A DNA stretch of 64,000 bases from Phytoseiulus persimilis. Lineage: Eukaryota; Arthropoda; Arachnida; Mesostigmata; Phytoseiidae. The position numbers were made by a program, and so were the translations under genes. The notes under the pieces were generated by a model. The model worked only from the letters and a program-made list of their open reading frames with translations, was not told the origin of the DNA and made no database searches. This document shows, piece after piece, positions 60,291 to 64,000 of this stretch (positions are counted from its first letter, which is position 1; every line of letters starts with the position of its first letter). The stretch covers positions 26,284,745 through 26,348,744 of the forward strand of contig CM075102.1 in assembly GCA_037576195.1 (NCBI GenBank), in the 5' to 3' direction.

Positions 60291-60298
60291 AGTTAACT
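60291..60298. repeat. Left target-site duplication of the MITE (AGTTAACT)
   Basis: Identical to 60581-60588. The 8-mer is its own reverse complement, so the arms plus duplication look like one 24-base inverted repeat; the hAT boundary is inferred from the CAG start. Confidence 0.88.
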
Positions 60299-60580
60299 CA
60301 GAGGTCGTCAAACTTTTCCGACATCGACAGCCAAGGGTGTCGAAGCTCTTTGGCACCTGAAAAGTATGGTCAGATCGACCTCGCAATCATCCGCATGGAG
60401 TCCCGGAAAGTATGGCGGAATCATCACCGAAGTTTTGTCAGAATGAAGAAAGACGTTGTTCGGCCTCGTTCGACGTCACCCCTCGGTACCGCTCAACACT
60501 CTTTGCCCCTCGGCACCCCGCGACACCCTTGGCACCCTCGGCACCCTGGAGTGTCGCGACACACAGTTTGACGACCTCTG
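60299..60580. mobile_element. hAT-type MITE (non-autonomous DNA transposon), 282 bp
   Basis: Perfect 16-base terminal inverted repeats, CAGAGGTCGTCAAACT at 60299-60314 and its reverse complement at 60565-60580, are flanked on both sides by AGTTAACT (60291-60298 and 60581-60588). An 8-base target duplication together with a CAGNGGT...CAAACT terminus is typical of hAT elements such as the Charlie group. The interior has no transposase and contains runs of GGCACCC-like units near the right end. The intact ends suggest a fairly recent insertion. It lies about 0.9 kb upstream of the neuroligin start codon. Confidence 0.92.
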
Positions 60581-60588
60581 AGTTAACT
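60581..60588. repeat. Right target-site duplication of the MITE (AGTTAACT)
   Basis: Second copy of the 8-base duplication, immediately after CCTCTG. Confidence 0.88.
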
Positions 60589-63500
60589 GCATGAACCCAT
60601 CGCCGCTCGTATCGTAAACTCACTGGATTCACATGGCGAAACACCCAGGTCAGAATTTCGGCTCACAGAATCAAATGTAGGAACAATTACATCCGAGAGA
60701 TAGCGAGGGATGAACACTCATGATAAATCTTGTCGAGAACGAGTTCTTCAGCTCTAGAATTGATCAACCGCTCATGAACAACTCGAGCAACAACTCGTGC
60801 TTAATCCTCCACATCGAGATGTTCTGAACCCTGAGAACTGCGTGCTGCTGCGTTCGATTTTTTGCGCAACGAAGAAGAGGAAGAAGTTGAGCCGAACCGT
60901 CGCTAAGTGAAACCGATAACACGTGTGAGAGCCACGATGAGTAGTGGATTCTGAGTAGTGGATTCTAGACTTCTCAGATGGATAGTTGGACCAACGAGGC
61001 CGCCTTGGCGGGTCGGCTCGATGTCTTCCAGCCGCGAAAATGATTTTTATCGGGGTTTGCGACCGGCTCGTTCGGGTTGCTACAGTGTCGGTCCCCAAGC
61101 TCCATGATAGAAAAACGAGTCGACTATTTTTTTCTGGCCAGAAAGAAGCTGGAGCCCGGCCGAGAGGAACACCAGAGAAAGAAAGCAAAGGAAGAAACGT
61201 AGCGGCTAGACTACGGCGGTCGAGGAACGCGTTCGCGAAAAAACTCAGACGGAGATGATGGTGATGGTGACGTCGCGAATGCCTCATGCCGCAGCGTCGA
61301 GCTGTATACGAGCCCGCAGAGTAGTTAAGTTTGTGAACCCCTATCGCCTCGTCGTTGTCTTGCGACGGAGCATCGACATGCAGACTGCTAACAAAAATTG
61401 CCCGGGAGGGAAGAAGAGCACGCCGACCGGCTCCCGCTGTATACTAGACGCTCCGTGGGTTTTGCTACTGTCTTCGCAGCAGCTGTCGAGTACGAACACC
61501 TGCACAGCTGAAATCCCGAACGGGTTAAAAAGCACCCCTCTCCGCGTCGCCCCCGAGCCTCACCAACCGAACTCGTCCGCATCCGTCCTCATCAAGCCGT
61601 TGCGCAGCCGCTCCGCCGAAAGAGATTCGTTGAGATTCTACTCTCGCCTCCTCGCCCACTTGTCCGCTCGCCCGCATGTTCCCCGACTCGCTAACTCCCT
61701 TGATCATTCCCAGGCGCCCTCAGCTCTTCACTCGCACAAACAACAGATCTCTGACATTGAAAGTTTTCGTAAGACACTACTCTGTCTCCACCGGCTGTCG
61801 TTCGACAAAGGGAACATCTTCTTGGCACACCGAATAAAGTCGCGAGTGAGTGGCCGTGGAAGAAAGTTGCTAAACGAGACGTGTACAGCTGGGGGATCCA
61901 GAGAAACGGAAAGGGGAAACGGTAGAGGAGACGGTTCCCGAGGACTACCTCGACCTGGAAGACTTCTCAAGGGAAGATGAACAATTATCTGCCCAGTTGC
62001 TCGGCAGCCTGGGGATTTGGATGGGTGACGTAACTTGCCACGGCTACCTAAGGCCCTGAGCCTTGTTATCCATTCTTCGGACAGAGTCCAGTATCGAGTG
62101 CAGAATTGGCGGTCACGATGCTTCTCCATTGGGCTCGGCTGTCGTCGGCTCTGTGATTTCGCGTGTGTCACCTCCGGATACCGAACATTCGCTCCGTTCG
62201 CCCGAAGAGGTCGGTAGGGATTCGGATGTGGTGAACAACCGGCGGACTACGGAACAAATCCATGACCGACGCCGGATAGTCAGCCAGTTTGCAAGACCTC
62301 TCCATTCCCTCCGACGGGAGCCACGAGACGACCATGTCATGAATACCGGAGCGGAACGCAGATGAAGACGGACTACGAGGAGCCCAACCGGTCGCTATGT
62401 CTTTTCCTTCTATCTTACGCTCTCTTCTCATGGTTGCTGGTCTGAAAACGTGTTTCTGAACCAACTCATAGTTCCACGCGCGAGCTCACCCGCTGACAAA
62501 GTTAGCTTCGGAGCCCTTGGAAGCGAACACTGTGAGTGCCAGTCACGATGGAAGCTATCTCGGGAAGAGTCAGTGAGAGGAGCCCTTGTGCAGTCTTCCG
62601 AGTTCGACCGCCATCAATACTTGGCACGCGGCACACGGTCGCGGATGACATATACCTACTATTTGTGCTGCCGAGGTGACTCGCAGCGTTCTCTGGAGGC
62701 TGAGAACAACAAACGGAGCCACAAACAACACAAGGCCTACCAAGTCGAAATACGGCAGGAACACGCAGTGTTTGCATAGTTCCGATGCAATGTAGGACCT
62801 GAAATGAATTTTTATCTAATTCGGAGTTCCTCAATGAGCATCGGATGCTTCCGTTCTTGGGAACGCAGGGTCCGACTTCTGTAATATGATTCTCGCGGAA
62901 ATTTTCATCGAATGAGGGCTGAATCGTCATAAGCCCGTAGGAACTTCATCAGAGAGCATGAATCGTCATGCTCCCCAAGAGCCTCGTTCACGAGCCCCGT
63001 TCCTCAACGGGGCAGTTTCCTCCCCCGCATATCGAATCGGGCACGATACCACAAGCTCCTGGGAGTCGCATCGGGCAGTTAAAATCGAAGTTTCTGTTTA
63101 AAGGTCTCAATCGGAGATCACGTCCGGGTTTTAGACCTCTTTCTGCTTCGGAATGGATAAATCTCCCCTTCGCAACTCTGCAGCAGTCTCAGCACCAGCC
63201 GCGAATCTAATTTTCCACAGCGGACTCGGTAGGTGAAAGGTTGGGAGAGGACACGGCAATACGAGAAGACGAAAGAAAGTAACACCAGGACGATATTTTC
63301 TCACCGAGGTATAGCGGCGAGAGAACCACGTCGAGCGGAAGGGACAAGCGAGAGAGAAAACAGCGCTGCCAATTGTAAAAACGTCTCCGCTAAACATTTC
63401 GGCCAACGCCAATATTGATGACCAATAAACCGCCTGAGCCAGGTAGGTTGACGTTTATTTTCCTTTCGGAGCCCCAAGCGAGCTCGTTCAAAGTCGCTGA

Positions 63501-64000
63501 ATGGTACTCTGTCTTGTACCGTGCTATTCCGGCGAAAACGAATCCTATCAACAGACAGGATTCAAAACAACACCTATTCCACACTTGTAGAAAACTTCCG
63601 AGGGAAGTTTTGGTGTCATGCTTGTCGTGGCTCTGTCTTCTTCAATGTCCGAAGCTGTTCCCGCCTCTGACGAACAATACGAAAAATTGAAAACAACCGA
63701 GGAAAGCGCAACGTAAATGAGAACTCCACATTGAGACCGATATGGTGATGGAAAACCGGTGCGAGGTGATGCGCTGTACAGCCAACGATGTGTGCGGGGC
63801 TCGACGGATTGTTTTCGCCCTCCGCAGACAGCGCTGGCGCTTTCGGCTCATTAGAACGGTAGATCCCGAACCATTCAGGCCTCAGTCCCCATCATCGCGC
63901 GCGCAATCCGAGGAAATGAAACAAGTTACGCACTCACCGCGGTTTGTCCATCTGAATAAACAATCCGGTTGGCAGCACAGCTCTGGTTTCCATATTCACG

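Larger units (their letters stand above)
59370..64000. other. Upstream flank of neuroligin, no supportable gene
   Basis: Contains the MITE at 60299-60580 and a 14-base tandem duplication near 60940-60967 (GAGTAGTGGATTCT twice). Open frames up to 241 codons (61255-61980, plus strand) show no recognisable domain. A hydrophobic minus-strand frame at 62570-62764 is listed among the findings. Neuroligin 5' UTR exons and its promoter are expected in this direction but I cannot place them. Confidence 0.4.

Noticed and set aside
61255..61980. 241-codon plus-strand frame
   Set aside because: Low-complexity Arg/Ser-rich product in GC-rich DNA, with a competing 147-codon frame on the other strand and no domain.
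1..64000. Bacterial-type features: CRISPR arrays, operons, insertion sequences, ribosome binding sites
   Set aside because: The window is intron-containing animal DNA. I saw no spaced direct-repeat array and no prokaryotic gene organisation.
1..64000. tRNA or rRNA genes and autonomous retroelements
   Set aside because: No convincing A/B-box pair with a cloverleaf, no rRNA core motifs and no reverse transcriptase or integrase motif were seen. I could not run a dedicated search, so small RNA genes may be missed.

Overview
This is eukaryotic, animal nuclear DNA. It carries genes split by GT-AG introns, a midasin gene (ribosome biogenesis) and a neuroligin gene (a synaptic adhesion protein found only in animals). 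The DNA is roughly half GC, the midasin introns are small (about 80-190 bp apart from one of 531 bp), and the neuroligin introns run to several kb. I read this as an arthropod, possibly a mite, but nothing in the window proves the taxon.

Layout. (1) 1-6501, plus strand: the 3' part of the midasin gene (MDN1/Rea1). It has 13 exons whose splice phases all agree, covering the end of the long linker, the Asp/Glu-rich region and the complete C-terminal MIDAS domain. A stop at 6499-6501 and an AATAAA at 6663 end the gene. (2) About 6.7-18.9 kb: no gene that I can support. (3) 18.9-19.4 kb, plus strand: a tentative small two-exon gene with a faint PUB-domain look. (4) About 20.3-59.4 kb, minus strand: one long neuroligin-like gene. 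I located the signal-peptide exon, the cholinesterase-like ectodomain exons, the stalk exon and the transmembrane exon, most with matching splice phases. Three pieces remain tentative: the stretch near 37.2-37.4 kb, an exon near 36.6 kb, and the cytoplasmic tail near 20.3-20.8 kb. (5) 59.4-64 kb: upstream flank of neuroligin, containing a clean hAT-type MITE at 60299-60580 with 8-bp target-site duplications.

The two main genes converge tail to tail and are functionally unrelated. Midasin is the AAA+ remodeller that strips assembly factors from pre-60S ribosomes. Neuroligin is a non-catalytic carboxylesterase-fold adhesion receptor that binds neurexin. In this copy both the nucleophile elbow (GHGKA) and the oxyanion-loop region are strongly diverged from active esterases. 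I found no new multi-gene system. The most useful observations are the hAT MITE, the divergent neuroligin with a triple-NAG acceptor at its transmembrane exon, the candidate PUB-like gene with a GC-AG intron, and a pair of inverted GCGGTT/GCAGTT-rich repeats at 22.6 and 23.6 kb.
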